Shown here: positions 11,141-24,645 of the stretch, piece after piece
How the letters are laid out: each line of letters starts with the position of its first letter
How positions within the stretch are numbered: position 1 is the first letter of the stretch
From: Primulina eburnea
Lineage: Eukaryota > Streptophyta > Magnoliopsida > Lamiales > Gesneriaceae
Length of the DNA: 64,000 nt
Assembly: GCF_022965805.1 (NCBI RefSeq)
Contig: NW_027331265.1
Location: 1 to 64,000 of the forward strand
Reading direction: 5' to 3'
Made by a program: the position numbers and the translations under genes
The notes under the pieces: model-generated
Told to the model about the DNA's origin: nothing
Seen by the model: the letters and a program-made list of their open reading frames with translations, nothing else
Databases searched by the model: none

Positions 11141-14125
11141 TTAACTGTACGAAATAAGATGGAAAATTTGACAGTTAGGAGTATAAGATCTCTTTGCGGC
11201 AGCTTGTTCAAACTTCTTGACGATAGCTGCATTCTCCTTTAAGCTTGTCTGAACAAAATATCGAATCCACCAAGTCGAGCTCCTCAATTTAGCCTACATG
11301 GAAGAGAAGGCTTCTGATTTTGTGATGTGTTTGTATCAGAAACTCGTGAATATACCAGTCAAAGACAATGCATGGACCTTGGATTTTATTTAAGAAAAAA
11401 TGTCAAGGAATATTATCCAAGTTCTTAGTTCAAAAGAGAACGAATAGATAAGCTCTTGCCCCAAGTACCAAAAATGAGGGGTGCTTCAAAATTTATTATA
11501 GACTTTTTCTTCTTCTATAATACATCAGACCACATTACAAAAATAAAATGCTTTTGACCTTGTTTTCCTCTCTGCTAACTGCCTAACTCATAAAATACTC
11601 TGATTGCAAATATAATCCAGTGATAGGACCTCTTGCAGAAAAAAAGATCAGGAAAGAGATCAATATGGTGCAAGATACTACACTTACTGATCGCCCATAT
11701 TTGGCTTGATCAGCAACTTTCGCTTTCCGGTGATGAGGATATCCTATAAAGTTGTAATAAAAGAAGACTGGCAGTTAAATGATAATATCTAAATCTCAAC
11801 TAAGCAAAAACATAAAAATGTAAATGATGCCTATGAAATAAAATTCTTGAAAAGATTTAGCATGAAAGTACAGGTCGTGTGCATTCTATGATCGAGAACA
11901 GAAGTGAATTAAGTTGAAGCCTAGGAGGTTTGCCAGGCTTGGTTAGATGTGCAACATCTCAATGATATTATCTTTCTATAGCCTCAAACTTCTTTTGAAC
12001 TCGTGAACAGATGTGGGACTGTACTGTAAAGGAAAGAAATCCGTTGAATTAGCATTACTTCAGCCTCTTCTTTATGCGAAATCATCATTAAATAAATAAG
12101 ATACCTTTATACTATGCTAGCAATTGAAAGTTGACATTAAATTGGATCGACAAGTTCTAGATCTCGTGTCCTTATTATCCCCAACTAATATTCCAATGTG
12201 CATATCTCTCTCTTTCAAGATTCATGTCTACCATAAGTTAATGAATTTCATATCATCACTGTCCGGAAAGCACTGCCGCGGTGCTGCGGACAAGAAGCTC
12301 TAAAATACGAGGGAATAAATCAGTGTCTTGTAAAGAAGCAGCATAATTTCTCTTACCTGTGAAAATGACTAGGCCATCTGCTGCTAACCTTGCTAATTCA
12401 GGTAGAGTCTTGTTGAGATACTTTGGAGACAAGTAATCCAATGCATCCGAGACAATAACCAGAGAGAATGATTTTTCCCTGTAGGGAAGAGGGAACTTGA
12501 TGTCAGCCACACGCACAAAGCCTTTGTGCACCAAACTCTTGCAAGTACGGTCAGCATCCTCTATATCATACGGTTCCATTCCCCAAGCTTCAGTATCTTT
12601 CTCTCTTAACAATCTTGAAACCACAGAACAACTGTCGGGGCCAACATGCAACACCCTGTGCATGCCGTCTCCATATGCTGTTTTCAAAATTGGAATTGTG
12701 CGTGGAACTTCTAAAGTACATGAGAAATCACCTGCATAAGAAACATAATCAAATAACCTTCAATAACATGCCAGGATATCCACCAACAGTTTCTAATCTA
12801 TCAGTATGTCCCATTAATACAGGCACTTGGCCAACAGATACAAATGTTTGCGACTGACCAACAGCAGAGTGGCAGGCATGTTATTTTCATAGTTATCTCA
12901 AGGGCAAATGATGGATGAATGATATTTTACTAAGCAGTTGAGAATCGAGATTAATAATGAAAGCAGTAGGAAATGCATTGGTTGGTCAAATTTAAAAAAA
13001 AAAAAATTAGCACAGTTGATGCCCATGCCAATTCAAACTGACTGAGGGTTCAAAGGAAGACAAATGTTAAGAATACTGAATATCTGAATCAGGATAATGC
13101 TGCACAAAAGAAGATAGAGTCTTGGTTCTGAGATTATGAGCTTAATCAGGGAAAGTATAGGAAAAAATGTAGCCAACAAACAACTATGATTACCTTCAAC
13201 CCGAGTGAGGATTCTATGGACTCCAGAAGTACCTATCAGGAAAAACCATTAATCATCAGTTAAATCATAGAATCAATTTCTCGTTGAGAACCACTAGAGG
13301 ATGGATGCGGTGGGGTTCCCAATATGATAGCAAATGTTACAACTTAAAACTAAAACAAGAACTCGAAAGATTAGTAAAAATATGATAATGATTGAAGTTC
13401 AAAGCTCTCGTCGTAAGTTCCCACCCTAGAATAAGGAAAATATAAGGCAATCACATAATCGGAAGCCGGTAAGGTAGATGTCTAAGTTCATTCATAGTAA
13501 ACCGACACAGTTTTTGCAGCATAAACTAGAGTTTCCGATTATCGTTAAATTTATATAAACGTATCATTTATCGAGTAAACACTGTTGCAAAAATAATATT
13601 GTCAACTCTTGTTCTTTCAATCTGAAGCAGTTCGTTTGATGGCCCTGCATGAATTAGTTCCATTATATGAAAGAACAAATACAGAAAATTCGTTAATAAA
13701 CTCAATCCAAAATTCGATCCATAAACAACATCTCATGTAAAAATCATCCCAAAAATTGTAAAAAATAATAATAATAAAAATCATCGAACCTTGATCGCCA
13801 TAGAAATAACCTATTAGAAGGAATCCTCCCTGAAATTTGCAGATTAAAATCCACAATCAGAATTTATACATGTCCCTACCAAGATTTACAGCTCATACTC
13901 AGAATTTTCATTTTCATCAATAACATCTTATAAATATCAAAACAAACAGAAAAAATCAAATCATTGGTGAAAGAGAAAACAAGATCATGGTACCAGAATA
14001 AGAGCTAACAGTAAACATGGGTGAGAACGAGATCTTGACCGAAGCGAAGACGCAAATGGAGGTGCCCCATTTTCAGATACGCGTCGAGATGGATTTACTG
14101 GCCTTCTCGCCATTGCCATGGCCAT
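11141..14125 (-). CDS. CGR2/CGR3-like Golgi methyltransferase for pectin (homogalacturonan)
   Basis: Six minus-strand exons: 14125-13994, 13829-13790, 13232-13194, 12731-12357, 11743-11688 and 11293-11141. All introns are GT-AG and all junctions keep frame, giving 264 residues. The start MAMAMARRPVNPSRR has three in-frame ATGs; the first is taken. Residues about 38-55 (LLLALILGGFLLIGYFYG) form one membrane anchor, as expected for a type II Golgi protein. A lumenal SAM-methyltransferase-like domain follows, with VLHVGPDSCSVV (about 97-108), ADIKFPLPY, FSLVIVSDALDYLSP and a C-terminal RSSTWWIRYFVQTSL block. These are the conserved blocks of Arabidopsis CGR2/CGR3, which are needed for methylesterification of homogalacturonan. 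Membership of the family is clear; CGR2 versus CGR3 is not decided. The open frame at 12256-12687 is only the main exon read on through its donor. Confidence 0.93.
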
Positions 14126-16179
14126 TTTTCTTAAAAACAATCAGCTGATTAACGGCTTATTTTTTATTGAAATGAAATCAAAAACAAAAAAGAATCATAT
14201 GATTGCTAAATCTTGATGTATGGAAGAACAGATTCGATGGAAAATCAGAATGAGAAGCGATTGAATTTGAGAAATAATTGAGAGGAAACGTCAGTGGGGA
14301 AGAGCTGGAAACTGCTGTGGGGATTGGAAAGAGGGTGGGTTTTGGACTTTCGGTAATTGCCATTGCATGTTGAGATTTGGACTTTTCAATAAACAGTTTG
14401 CGATAGGACAAATTTTATTTTGCACATTTTATATTATATATTTTTATATTTTATAAGTTATTTCAAGAACAAAGTATCTTTAAATCTCAAACATATAGAT
14501 GTATTTATGTTCAGTAATATTAAAAAATAGTTTAGTCCATACTTCACAAGAAAAATGTTTTTGTATTTTTTGGCCTCAATTTGTTTACAAAATATTAAAA
14601 ATAAAGTATTAATATATTATATTTAAGTACACAATTTTCAAATCTAAAACTAATATATGATTTTTGAGTATTCGAACATGTATAATGAATATTAGTATTA
14701 ATAATATTTTTCAGATCAAAATCAGGACAAAATATTAAAAATATGGTACTAATATATGATATTATAATATAAAAAAAATTTCAAATCTGATAATAATATA
14801 TAATTTTTGAGTACTCAAATATGTATAATAAGTACTGATATAATGATTAGTGTCTTTTTCGTATAACAATAGTTATAAAATATAAAAACATTGTGATATT
14901 AATATATGATATTTTAATATGAAATCTTTCAGCTCTGATATTAATATATGATATTTGATCACACAAATAAATGTGTCAAGTATTGATATTAATATAGTTA
15001 TTTCAATTTTATGCTTGAATTTTTACTTTTTGTATCAATCTAAAATATGTAACACTCAAAATCTAATCCTTTAAAATACATATGTGTGCCCAAAAAATTT
15101 TTTTGTTAGATAAAAAACTGCAGAAAAAATTTTGGTACCACAGAAACTGAAGACATGCTGTCAGATTTAAAAGCAAGTCTTTTTATTTTAATTTTTTTAA
15201 AAAAAATTGTTTTAAAATAAGTGAGAGACTACAAATATTGATATCACATTGTATTCTTATTATCGAGAAATTCGATGATGAGATTATTTGCATCTTTCTA
15301 CTTTTATATATTATGATATTATTTGAAGTGAAAAATAAATGATAAATAAAAAAAGATTATTTAATGAGCATGCAAAAAATGATTGTTTGTTTTGATCACG
15401 TAAAGTTGTCTGAATGCAGAGTAGGTATTCTACATGAGTTAGTTTTATATATTTTTATCTGTGATGAATAAATTTTATCTACGTTTAAAATAAAAAATAA
15501 TATTTTTAACATAAAAAAATAATATTTTGATACGAATGATCCAAATAAAATATTGATATCATAAAATTGATTCGTGAGATTATAATGAAGTTTTTGTGCC
15601 GAATGAAATATTTTTGAATAAAAAATAAATGATTATTTTGTTTAACAAGACATTCGCAAAAAAAAAAGGTGAAAATCGACACTAGACAGGTAATCTTTTG
15701 AATTTCAGAAAATAGATTTTTCAAATCAATTTAATGTAGAATTTTTATGTTTTTACTTTCACTGTAGTTAGTGATGGAACAAGAAATATGGTTCTGTTCG
15801 AGTTAGAATTTTAAACATTAGAACTTTTTAATATTTTAAATCTATCTAACCAAGCTAATATCATATTATTCCAAAATTATACAAAATTTACATATAATTT
15901 TTATTAAAAAAAATTAGACCACCAGACCATAAGCATGTGGCTCCGCCATAGAAGTAGTCTTCCAGTAGTTTTAAGTAGTCTTCCAGAACTACTTAAAATA
16001 TATTTAGAATTAAGATAAATTGTTCACTCCTGCCGTCCGTTCTCGCTTCGCGGTGGAATTGTGATACGGGACCAACGATCTCTATCATTCCAATAATGGA
16101 TCCATAGACAGCTAATAGTGCACGTGACTAGTTCGATTCGAACGATGGGCTTGTGTGAGTGACACAAGTATAATTATAT

Positions 16180-16236
<57 letters not shown>

Positions 16237-17503
16237 TGTATGTATGTATGTATGCATGTATGCAGTTTCACGTTTATTCGATTCGAATGATGAGCTTGTA
16301 GATTAATGATTCATCTCTCTCGAATGATGGGCTTGTATGAGGATTTTGAAATGATCATTCTACACGATTAAACATTAATTATGATCGCATATTCAATCAT
16401 AATGTATAAATGAGTGATCACGATCACTCATCATACGTCTCATGTGCTAAGTGGATGGAGGTACTGCTCATATATGGTAGCATCTATCAACCCACCCCTC
16501 CATCTATAGAGAGGTGGTGAAGATTTTGAATGATCATTAAAAGCCAATGTCTTTACGTTGTTCCTTCCACATTATGAATCAAGAATATGCATGGACAAAT
16601 AGCTAGCATATTCTTTATTTTTCCCATATTATTTTCTTTTATATCGTTTATGTATTCCTTGGGTTGATTTATCTTGTATGCACAATATTTTTGATATTTT
16701 TATCAAAAATATGCATGGACAGATTTGAGTTGATGACCTTGGGAATATTCTACTGTGCACACAAGATAAATTTTTATCTTATAAAATAATAATACATTAA
16801 GATAGACATCACATTTTATTGGGATCATCCTCGAGTACATACTGTCGGTGGTTCAAAAAGGCAGCGAGGCTGCTTTCGACATTTCACAGCCTTTCAAAGC
16901 CCACCATTGAAAGCAGACAGCTCGATGTGAGTTGGAAGCTGTACGGGATTGTCATCTTTTTTAAACTGAAACGTTTTCTTTTCTTTAAAATGTTGGGCTT
17001 ATTAAATGAGAATTTTTGTTTTTAAAAATATTAAATTTGTCGTTTTTCACCAATTTTTTCGGGTTGTTACAATAAGTATGTATCTATCTATCTTAAAAAG
17101 TTATTAATATACATTACTTTTTATAGGTGAAAAGTGTTTGATTTTTCATAAAAATTCATATCGGACAATTTTAAATATTAATTTTATGAGATAAATTTAC
17201 TATCCGATCGAATTTATGAAAAATTATTGTTTTTTACATAGAAAAATTATACATTACTTTTTCTAGGTGAAGAGTGTATAATTTTTTCATAAAAAAACAT
17301 ACGAGACTCTCTAAAAAGTTAATTTTATGAGATGAATCTTTTACCTGATCAAAATCGTGAAAAATTATTATTTTTAGATCGATTCAACTCGTCTCACATG
17401 TATAAATAAAAAAAACACACTCTTAATTTTTTATGCAAATAATAATATTTTATTTTTATCACAAAATATAGTATTTCTGTCAAGTGAATCCAGTGTAACA
17501 TTC
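14126..17503. other. AT-rich intergenic stretch, no gene seen
   Basis: The first few hundred bases are the promoter side of the minus-strand CGR-like gene. The rest is AT-rich, with repeated TTAATATATGATATT-type phrases at about 14600-15000, a diverged relic of the GAGTAGGTCTC MITE around 15440-15600, a (TA)n tract at 16193-16222 next to (CA)n and (TATG)n runs, and further MITE-like debris at 17080-17480. The 68-codon frame at 16819-17025 shows no domain. Confidence 0.4.
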
Positions 17504-17853
17504 TGTAGGACCGAGTGTTTACCGTTTTACCAAAAACTATAGCTAGTAGTAATGATGCAACTCAAATATTTTAAACCGCACATCAGCTCAAGCAACACGG
17601 TTCGATCGCTCTACCAAGCAGAGACAGTTATTGCACCCAACAATCTCTCTCCCAATAATTGCACTCATTGCAATCAATGGGAATCGAACCCATAACCTTG
17701 GCTCTGATACTAATTGTAGGACCGAGCGCTTGCCGCTTTACCAATAGCTATAGCTAGTGGTAATGGTGCAACTCAAATCTTTTAAATTGCACAGCAGCTC
17801 AAGGACCACGGTTCGATCGCTTTACCAAGCAGAGACAATTATTGCATCCAATA
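17504..17853 (-). mobile_element. TRIM (miniature LTR retrotransposon), minus strand
   Basis: Two 139-bp direct repeats (17504-17642 and 17715-17853), about 85-90% alike by eye, flank 72 bp. Read on the minus strand each repeat begins TGTTGGGTGC (a variant in the 17715-17853 copy) and ends GGTCCTACA, so it has TG...CA ends. Directly after the 5' repeat comes ATTAGTATCAGAGCCAAGG, a one-base variant of the initiator-tRNA-Met primer binding site. Directly before the 3' repeat is a purine run GGGAGAGAGA. This is the full structural plan of a TRIM, with no coding capacity. The 5-bp flanks (CATTC and TACTC) are not identical. Confidence 0.8.
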
Positions 17854-18645
17854 TACTCTAAAAAATATATCGTAAAACAATATTTACCACAACTATATCG
17901 TGAGTTTTTGTTATTATATCACGAAATTTTGTATTGAATTTATCTTGAAATTTTGATAAATGTGATTTTTGTATTGAATTTTTTATTTTATAAGAATTGT
18001 TGTGCAAATTTAATTGTGCATATAATATGACTCTAATATTTAATACATAGCTTTGAAGTGATGAGTTTTGGTTTTCACATTATATTTGGTTTAGCGCAAA
18101 TTATGTCAATATTTAGTAAAAGTAAACACATGATTAGCCGTTTTGCAACCACCCTAAATTATAAATTTATTTGCAATTAACACCACCACCTTTTTTACCA
18201 AATGAGAGATTTGGTCATTGAATTGACTTTTTTTTCCTGACTTTGAATAAGCATAAACTATTTTTTAATGTGCACTGGATAAATTTTCAGGCTAATTTTA
18301 AAAGTCTGCAACAAATAAACTGCACTAAACATTCTTATCGACATGATCGTCCGAAAAAGTGTTTATACGAGGAATCAAATTACTGACCTAGGGCCAAACG
18401 CTCGTATACTCAGCCAATGAATAAACATAATACCCCTGAATATGCGATGAATGTATATTAAATTTTAATACAAAATATAATCATATATATCACTTCAGTA
18501 AATAATTATAAGTGTATAAAAAAATTTACGAAAAATAATTACGTTGGAAAAATTATTTTCATAAAATATAATAATTCGTTTTTGTTTCATTGTGTTTTAT
18601 TTTTCATAAACATAAAGATATTATGAACAGAATTTCATAATATTA

Positions 18646-18702
<57 letters not shown>

Positions 18703-20302
18703 ATGAGATAAAATAAAAACATTTTTTCCAGCAATTTTTGGTTTCCCTCTTCTGCATGCAGATTAAGCAGCTAGGTTTTACATGATCCTCACATGCACCA
18801 ATTAAAAACTCCAAAGAAAATTGGGAAATCATCATTTTCTCCAGGGGTCAAAGGTTAGTGAGTGCCACCATTTAATTTGAGATTTATGCTCATTCAATTT
18901 TCACTAAATTTATTGTATATTGATGAATAGATGCTGCCATGCATACGCGCAATGAGTTAATTTGCAATGGTAAATGAAATTGAAGTTTCCATCTTCCCCT
19001 ATGAATTGTTTGATTGATGGCGCTTAGAAATTTCAGTCAATTATGCGTACCCTTTGCCCATTTTTTGTTATTACGATTAAGAAATATTAAATCGGCCTTT
19101 TTCTATTTTTAAAAAATCGAATATCTTTGCGATTGCTGTTATTATTTTCAAATTTGAGCGATGAATATCTGCCATATTCAATTCAAAATGCAGCTGTAAC
19201 TGGGAAGATTATTGTACTACAAAAAGCCAATTTTTCCCACTTCTTCTTGTCGGAATTTTCATATATTTTTTCTGTTTTTTTTTTAAAAATAAGGTCTTTC
19301 TATATTTCACACGATTTATTCTTACCTTGTCGTTTCCAAACGTGAGGGAATTATTCAAATAATTCGAGTAATATTGGTTTCTTTCGTATTTTCTTGTTTC
19401 TCGCAGGTGAAAATTTGAAATCAAGATTTTCTTGGTAAATCGATTTTCTTCTCTTGTTTTTTTGTGGAAACCGAAAGGTGGGCCGGGCTGGTGGTGTTGG
19501 TGGTGATTTTGACACAGAACGTGCTTCTGTCCTATTTTCTGTGTTCATGATTAGTTTTCCTTAAAAATAAAATAAAATTTTGAATCCAAATCAAATACGT
19601 TTTGAGCTATTACCCTTTGAGTTCTAATTTTCGATTTCTTTTTCACCGCTGTGAAACGTGATATCTGTAGATCGGTATGTTTCTGCCATTACTGTACAGT
19701 GTTCCAGTCGAACAACACTCTGCCCCCACATCCTGTCCTTTTCAGTTCTTTATCTTGCAAGCTGTAAATGAAACATAAGGACTTTTTGTAATGTTCTTAT
19801 TCTCCCCATTTTATATTTTTCACCTCAAAAAATAGGAAAGATAGTTTAATAAATTGTAGTAATTTTTGTTTCCGCTATGGGATTTCAGTTCCCTTATAAT
19901 CTCCATACGAGTGTCTACCTAAGTTTCAGACGCATAAGCTTCTTCTTTCTTCACACGAGTCCATCGATCTTTCTCTTCGCCTTCTGTGCTCTGAATCTTG
20001 GTGTTATTTGAAATGAAGTTTTTGTAGCATTTTTGTGGGCTTTTCCCTTTGTATTCTGGTATTGCTTGGTCAATACCCAAGAAAAAAGGGCTCCATTTCT
20101 TGATTTGTAGCTTCAACGTTTTGGTGTTTCACCAGCATTCGATGCCATTTCATGAAAACCATTCAAAATTTAACTTTGGGGGGCATTTCTTGAAATTTCC
20201 CATCTGGGATTAAAGCCATCACGTAAATAAGTGTAAAAGATCCTGATTATACATAAACTTTTGACACATTTCAAGAAAATCAAAGCAAACCATTGTGGTA
20301 TA
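17854..20302. other. Intergenic stretch and promoter side of CSLC
   Basis: AT-rich, with a long (TTA)n tract. About 19000-20302 probably includes the promoter and 5' untranslated region of the CSLC gene. The overlapping frames of 65-72 codons on both strands at 19127-19548 and 19919-20116 have no domains and I take them as chance. Confidence 0.4.
18646..18700. repeat. (TTA)n microsatellite
   Basis: About 18 copies of TTA; the asparagine run of the minus-strand frame across it is an artefact. Confidence 0.9.
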
Positions 20303-23300
20303 ATGGCACCATCTTTGTATTGGTGGGAAAAGGAAACTCACAAGGGCACCCCTGTGGTAGTAAAAATGGAGCATCCAAACAATTGGTCAATGGTGGAGCT
20401 AGAATCCCCCTCAGAAGAAGATTTCATGTACCCCAACGGCCCTGTTTCAAAGGGCGGCCGCAACAAGAACGCCAAGCAGCTCACTTGGGTTCTTCTTCTA
20501 AAGGCCCACAAAGCAGCCGGATGCCTCGCATCGATTGCCGCCGCATTCTTCTCCCTCGTCTCCATCATCCGTCGGCGCGTCTCTGCGGGAACGACGGACT
20601 CCACCGACACCTCGGACGCCGAGAACCCCGCCGTCAAATCCAGATTCTATATTTTCATCAAAGTATTCCTTGGTCTATCTTTAATCATGCTTGGTTTTGA
20701 AATGTCTGCATATTTCAAAGGGTGGCATTTTGGGGCTCCAGATATTCAATTGCAGTATCTGTACACTTTAGCTGATCCTCTAACAGTAAAGGGTGTGTTT
20801 GATTCATTTTACACGAGTTGGGTTTTGATCAGGGTTGAGTATCTTGCTCCACCGCTCCAGTTCTTGATCAATATCTGTATATTGCTCTTCCTTATCCAAA
20901 GCGTGGATAGGCTAATACTTTGTTTGGGTTGTTTCTGGATCAAATTAAAGGATCTCAAACCAATTGCCAAACAAGACCTTGTAGATCTTGAGTCGGGAGA
21001 TGGAGGTGGTTACTTTCCCATGGTCTTAGTTCAGATCCCAATGTGCAATGAAAAAGAGGTACCACTGTCAAATACATTTCTTGTTTCTCAATAATTTGAA
21101 TCTAAACTTGCGAATAATGGTCCAAACAGCAATGTACTGTTCTATTCTGGTTCCCGATTAGTTTAAACGAGTAAATCTTGTTAGTTCTTGACTTGTGACA
21201 GGTATACCAACAATCTATCGGTGCTGTGTGTAATTTGGACTGGCCCAAAGGGAGATTATTGATTCAAATTTTGGATGATTCGGATGATCCAACGACCCAG
21301 ACGTTGATTAAAGACGAGGTTCATAAATGGCAGCAGAATGGTGCCAATATTATATACAGGCACAGGGTTATTAGGGATGGATACAAAGCTGGCAATCTGA
21401 AGTCTGCCATGGGTTCTAGCTATGTTAAAGATTATGAATTTGTTGCTATCTTCGACGCCGACTTTCAGCCTACTCCGGATTTTCTTCAAAAAACTGTGTG
21501 TCATTTTAAGGTACTCAATTCATCTCTAAGTTTGAGTCTTTGGAATGAGTACTTGAACTGGAATAAATTAAATCTGTTATCTTAAATTGCCATAGTTTCC
21601 ATTCATAGAACGTGTTGCACTTCGCAAGTTCATTACCATGGCATTTATGTTCATTATTGTTAATGCATCAAGCAAGAGGGATGGCTCGTGGCAGTGGCTG
21701 TCTCTTCTGAAATATGATAACCAACTATAATTTTGACCCCTAAAATTTTCAAGTTTTTGTTTTGCCCCCACGACCAACTTTTTGGTTCCGCAACTGATCA
21801 TGGCAGGGCCCATTGGGAGACCAAGACTTCAGAGCTGACTGCCGCCTCCATTAGTTGCTACTTGCGTTGTGGCCATATGCATAAATCTTAGCATTATATG
21901 TGTAGGTTTTAATTTTTTCTAATTTATAAGGAAACTAAAGACGTGCCTTGGTTTCAAATTGTAGGATAATGAGGAACTGGGTTTGGTTCAAGCGAGATGG
22001 TCATTCGTGAACAAGGATGAAAATCTACTGACAAGGTTGCAGCTCATTAATTTAGCTTTTCATTTTGAAGTGGAGCAGCAAGTCAACGGCCTCTTTCTAA
22101 ACTTTTTTGGGTTCAACGGGACAGCGGGTGTGTGGAGGATTAAGGCGTTGGAAGAATCAGGGGGATGGTTGGAGAGGACCACAGTTGAAGACATGGATAT
22201 TGCTGTCCGAGCCCACCTTCATGGTTGGAAATTCATTTTCCTTAATGATGTTGAGGTAATTAAAATATTACACTCGTATATTGTGTTTCGATAGAAACGA
22301 TATGCTATGGGTTCTTGCATAATTTGCTTTTGAGTGTTGAATTTGGTGTTAATGTGTAATGGAATGTGTTATCTGGAGATGATAGGTGAAAATTGCCATT
22401 TGGAAATACATTTTGAAACGCCTTGGTCAAAATTAAAACTAGATTTAATGGCATTGTTCTATGTGAGTTTGCTAATACAATTTGAATTTTTCAGTGCCAA
22501 TGTGAGTTACCAGAATCTTACGAAGCATACAGGAAGCAACAACATAGGTGGCACTCGGGGCCGATGCAGTTGTTCCGTCTCTGTTTGCCAGCCATCATTC
22601 AATCAAAGGTTTGTGCTAAAACTATGCGCTGTGTTGTACAGTTAAATTTTTTGCTCATCGCATCGCAATTAATCTTGTTTGCTTTCTAAATTTGGTCTCT
22701 ATTTGCAGATCAGCATTTGGAAAAAAGCGAACATCATATTTCTCTTCTTCCTGCTACGAAAACTTATACTCCCATTTTACTCGTTTACTCTATTTTGCAT
22801 CATTCTTCCGATGACCATGTTCATCCCAGAGGCAACGCTTCCATCCTGGGTTGTTTGTTACATTCCGGCTGCCATGTCGTTTCTCAATATTCTACCTGCA
22901 CCAAAGTCGTTCCCCTTCATTGTACCTTACTTGCTATTCGAGAACACAATGTCAGTTACCAAGTTCAACGCCATGATCTCTGGTCTTTTTCAACTTGGAA
23001 GCGCATACGAGTGGGTTGTCACCAAGAAATCCGGCCGTTCATCGGAGGGTGATCTCATATCCATGGCTGAAAAAGAACCGAAGCCCCAGAGAGGCAGATC
23101 GGAGCCAAATTTAGAAGAAATGCAAGTGGAAAAACGGCAAGAAAAGAAGAAGGATTCGCGTAAAAAGAAGCACAATAGGATATATACCAAGGAGTTGGCT
23201 CTAGCTTTCCTTCTTTTGACAGCTTCAGCAAGAAGTCTATTATCTGCTCAAGGTATCCATTTTTACTTCTTGCTCTTTCAAGGTGTGTCGTTCTTGCTCG

Positions 23301-23332
23301 TTGGGCTAGATTTGATCGGCGAACAAGTGTAG
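20303..23332 (+). CDS. CSLC xyloglucan beta-1,4-glucan synthase
   Basis: Five exons (20303-21058, 21202-21510, 21965-22255, 22495-22608, 22709-23332), all GT-AG and all phase 0, give 697 residues, the usual CSLC length. The start [22 protein letters not shown] matches the family; an in-frame ATG 14 codons upstream (20261) is less likely. GT2 motifs are DDSDD (about 277-281), DAD (337-339), TVED (428-431) and QQHRW (467-471). Membrane segments lie near residues 53-80, 108-131 and 185-213, with more in the last exon. CSLC enzymes build the glucan backbone of xyloglucan in the Golgi from UDP-glucose. A basic, lysine-rich loop (about 590-640) precedes the last membrane segments, as is common in the family. 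The gene looks intact. Membership is very sure; the exact CSLC number is not. Confidence 0.96.
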
Positions 23333-23955
23333 TTATGCAAAGTTATCTGGTTTCATATTCATACCAAGCATGTAAATCACATGGATACTGAAGTCCATAC
23401 ACATATGTGAACGTGGAACAAGGACCTCTAAGGATCAAGAGACACTGTCCCATTTTTCTCTTTTCGTAAATACAAGGTTTGGGGGATGATCGACGATCAC
23501 CTACGGAGCACATCATCTGTTAGTCAAAAATGCGACCGCCTTCGGTACAATGTCTCTCGGAATCAAACGAACCAGAAAGGAACGGTGATGTTCATCGTCA
23601 TGGAAGATTTCCTTCTCTTGTTTTGTAATGTTGGGTTAACTTTATTTTATTAGATTTTTCGGATTTTTTTATTTATTTTTTTGGGTGATATAATATTCTT
23701 TTGTAAGAAGAATTTGTGGGAAAATCACAACACTGAGTTCTTTCATTGCTGATGGGAAAATAAGAGAATGTTCATCAATTATTGATTGAGCCTTTTTAGA
23801 TGACACATTTATTATGTTTCATGGAAATACAAAATATGCATCTCTCAATTTTATGATCATATATGAATAGCATGTCATGTGTTTAATCTGTCCGGTCAAA
23901 ATAAAATAACTTCATGCGATCGTTGGATGATCTTAGTACAGACATGAGACACCTC

Positions 23956-24021
<66 letters not shown>
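23333..24021. other. 3' flank of CSLC and (TA)n tract
   Basis: Probable 3' untranslated sequence, then AT-rich DNA ending in a pure (TA)n tract at 23958-24020. No gene seen. Confidence 0.5.
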
Positions 24022-24025
<4 letters not shown>

Positions 24026-24188
24026 GATATCCTGCACACCTACTGTGCACACTTTTGTGAGCACCGATGAGGTGTCACTCTTCCATTACATGCGCAATTT
24101 TTCTATATTTCATCACATCCAATGAGTGAGTGACATCCTTATCGGTGCTCACAAAGGTGTGCACGGTAGGTGTGCAGGATATCAAAAC
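24022..24188. mobile_element. Palindromic MITE inside (TA)n, copy A
   Basis: About 167 bp with terminal inverted repeats TTTGATATCCTGCACACCTA ... TAGGTGTGCAGGATATCAAA that continue inwards, imperfectly, through CACTGTGCACAC, GTGAGCACCGATGAGG and TGTCACTC. (TA)n lies on both sides. A second copy in the same setting is at 24987-25150. TA flanks suggest TA target choice, as in Tc1/mariner or Stowaway elements, but in a (TA)n tract the duplication cannot be delimited. Confidence 0.75.
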
Positions 24189-24447
24189 TCTATATATATA
24201 TATATAAAAGATGTACAAGCGTTGCATGTGTTATTATTATTTTTAATTTAACCAGATAATACGAAAATTTAATATGAAATTATTTTCAATTTAGAAGACT
24301 TGTTCGATTTAAAAATTAAGTTTTGTTTAGATTTTATCCTATGTAAAATATGAAGTGACTTGAAGAGGTTTTTAGTAAGTTAAGAAGGATAATTATAGAA
24401 TTAAATATTTTGATGTTTTTTAAAGTAATTATTCTAAATGTCTCACA

Positions 24448-24449
<2 letters not shown>

Positions 24450-24480
<31 letters not shown>
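24450..24480. repeat. (TA)n microsatellite
   Basis: Pure alternating TA of about 31 bases. Confidence 0.9.
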
Positions 24481-24482
<2 letters not shown>

Positions 24483-24645
24483 TAGTCATGGACATATCTT
24501 TAGACATTTTATCATACGAATTTATGAATGGAGAGGGTCTTTGCCACACAAACAATATATTTTTTCGAAGTGTTAATGCAATGTTTATCTTAAGGCAACG
24601 ACTATTTGGGTCATGTTGTAGGGGACATCAATAGCATTAATGAAT

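Noticed and set aside
12256..12687. A 143-residue frame that could be taken as a complete small methyltransferase
   Set aside because: It is the main exon of the CGR-like gene read on into the intron past ACAG|GTAAGAG; the missing C-terminal exons are found at 11688-11743 and 11141-11293.
11141..23332. Idea of a cell-wall gene cluster (CGR and CSLC)
   Set aside because: Two divergently transcribed wall genes 6 kb apart are not enough to claim a cluster; no other wall gene is near.
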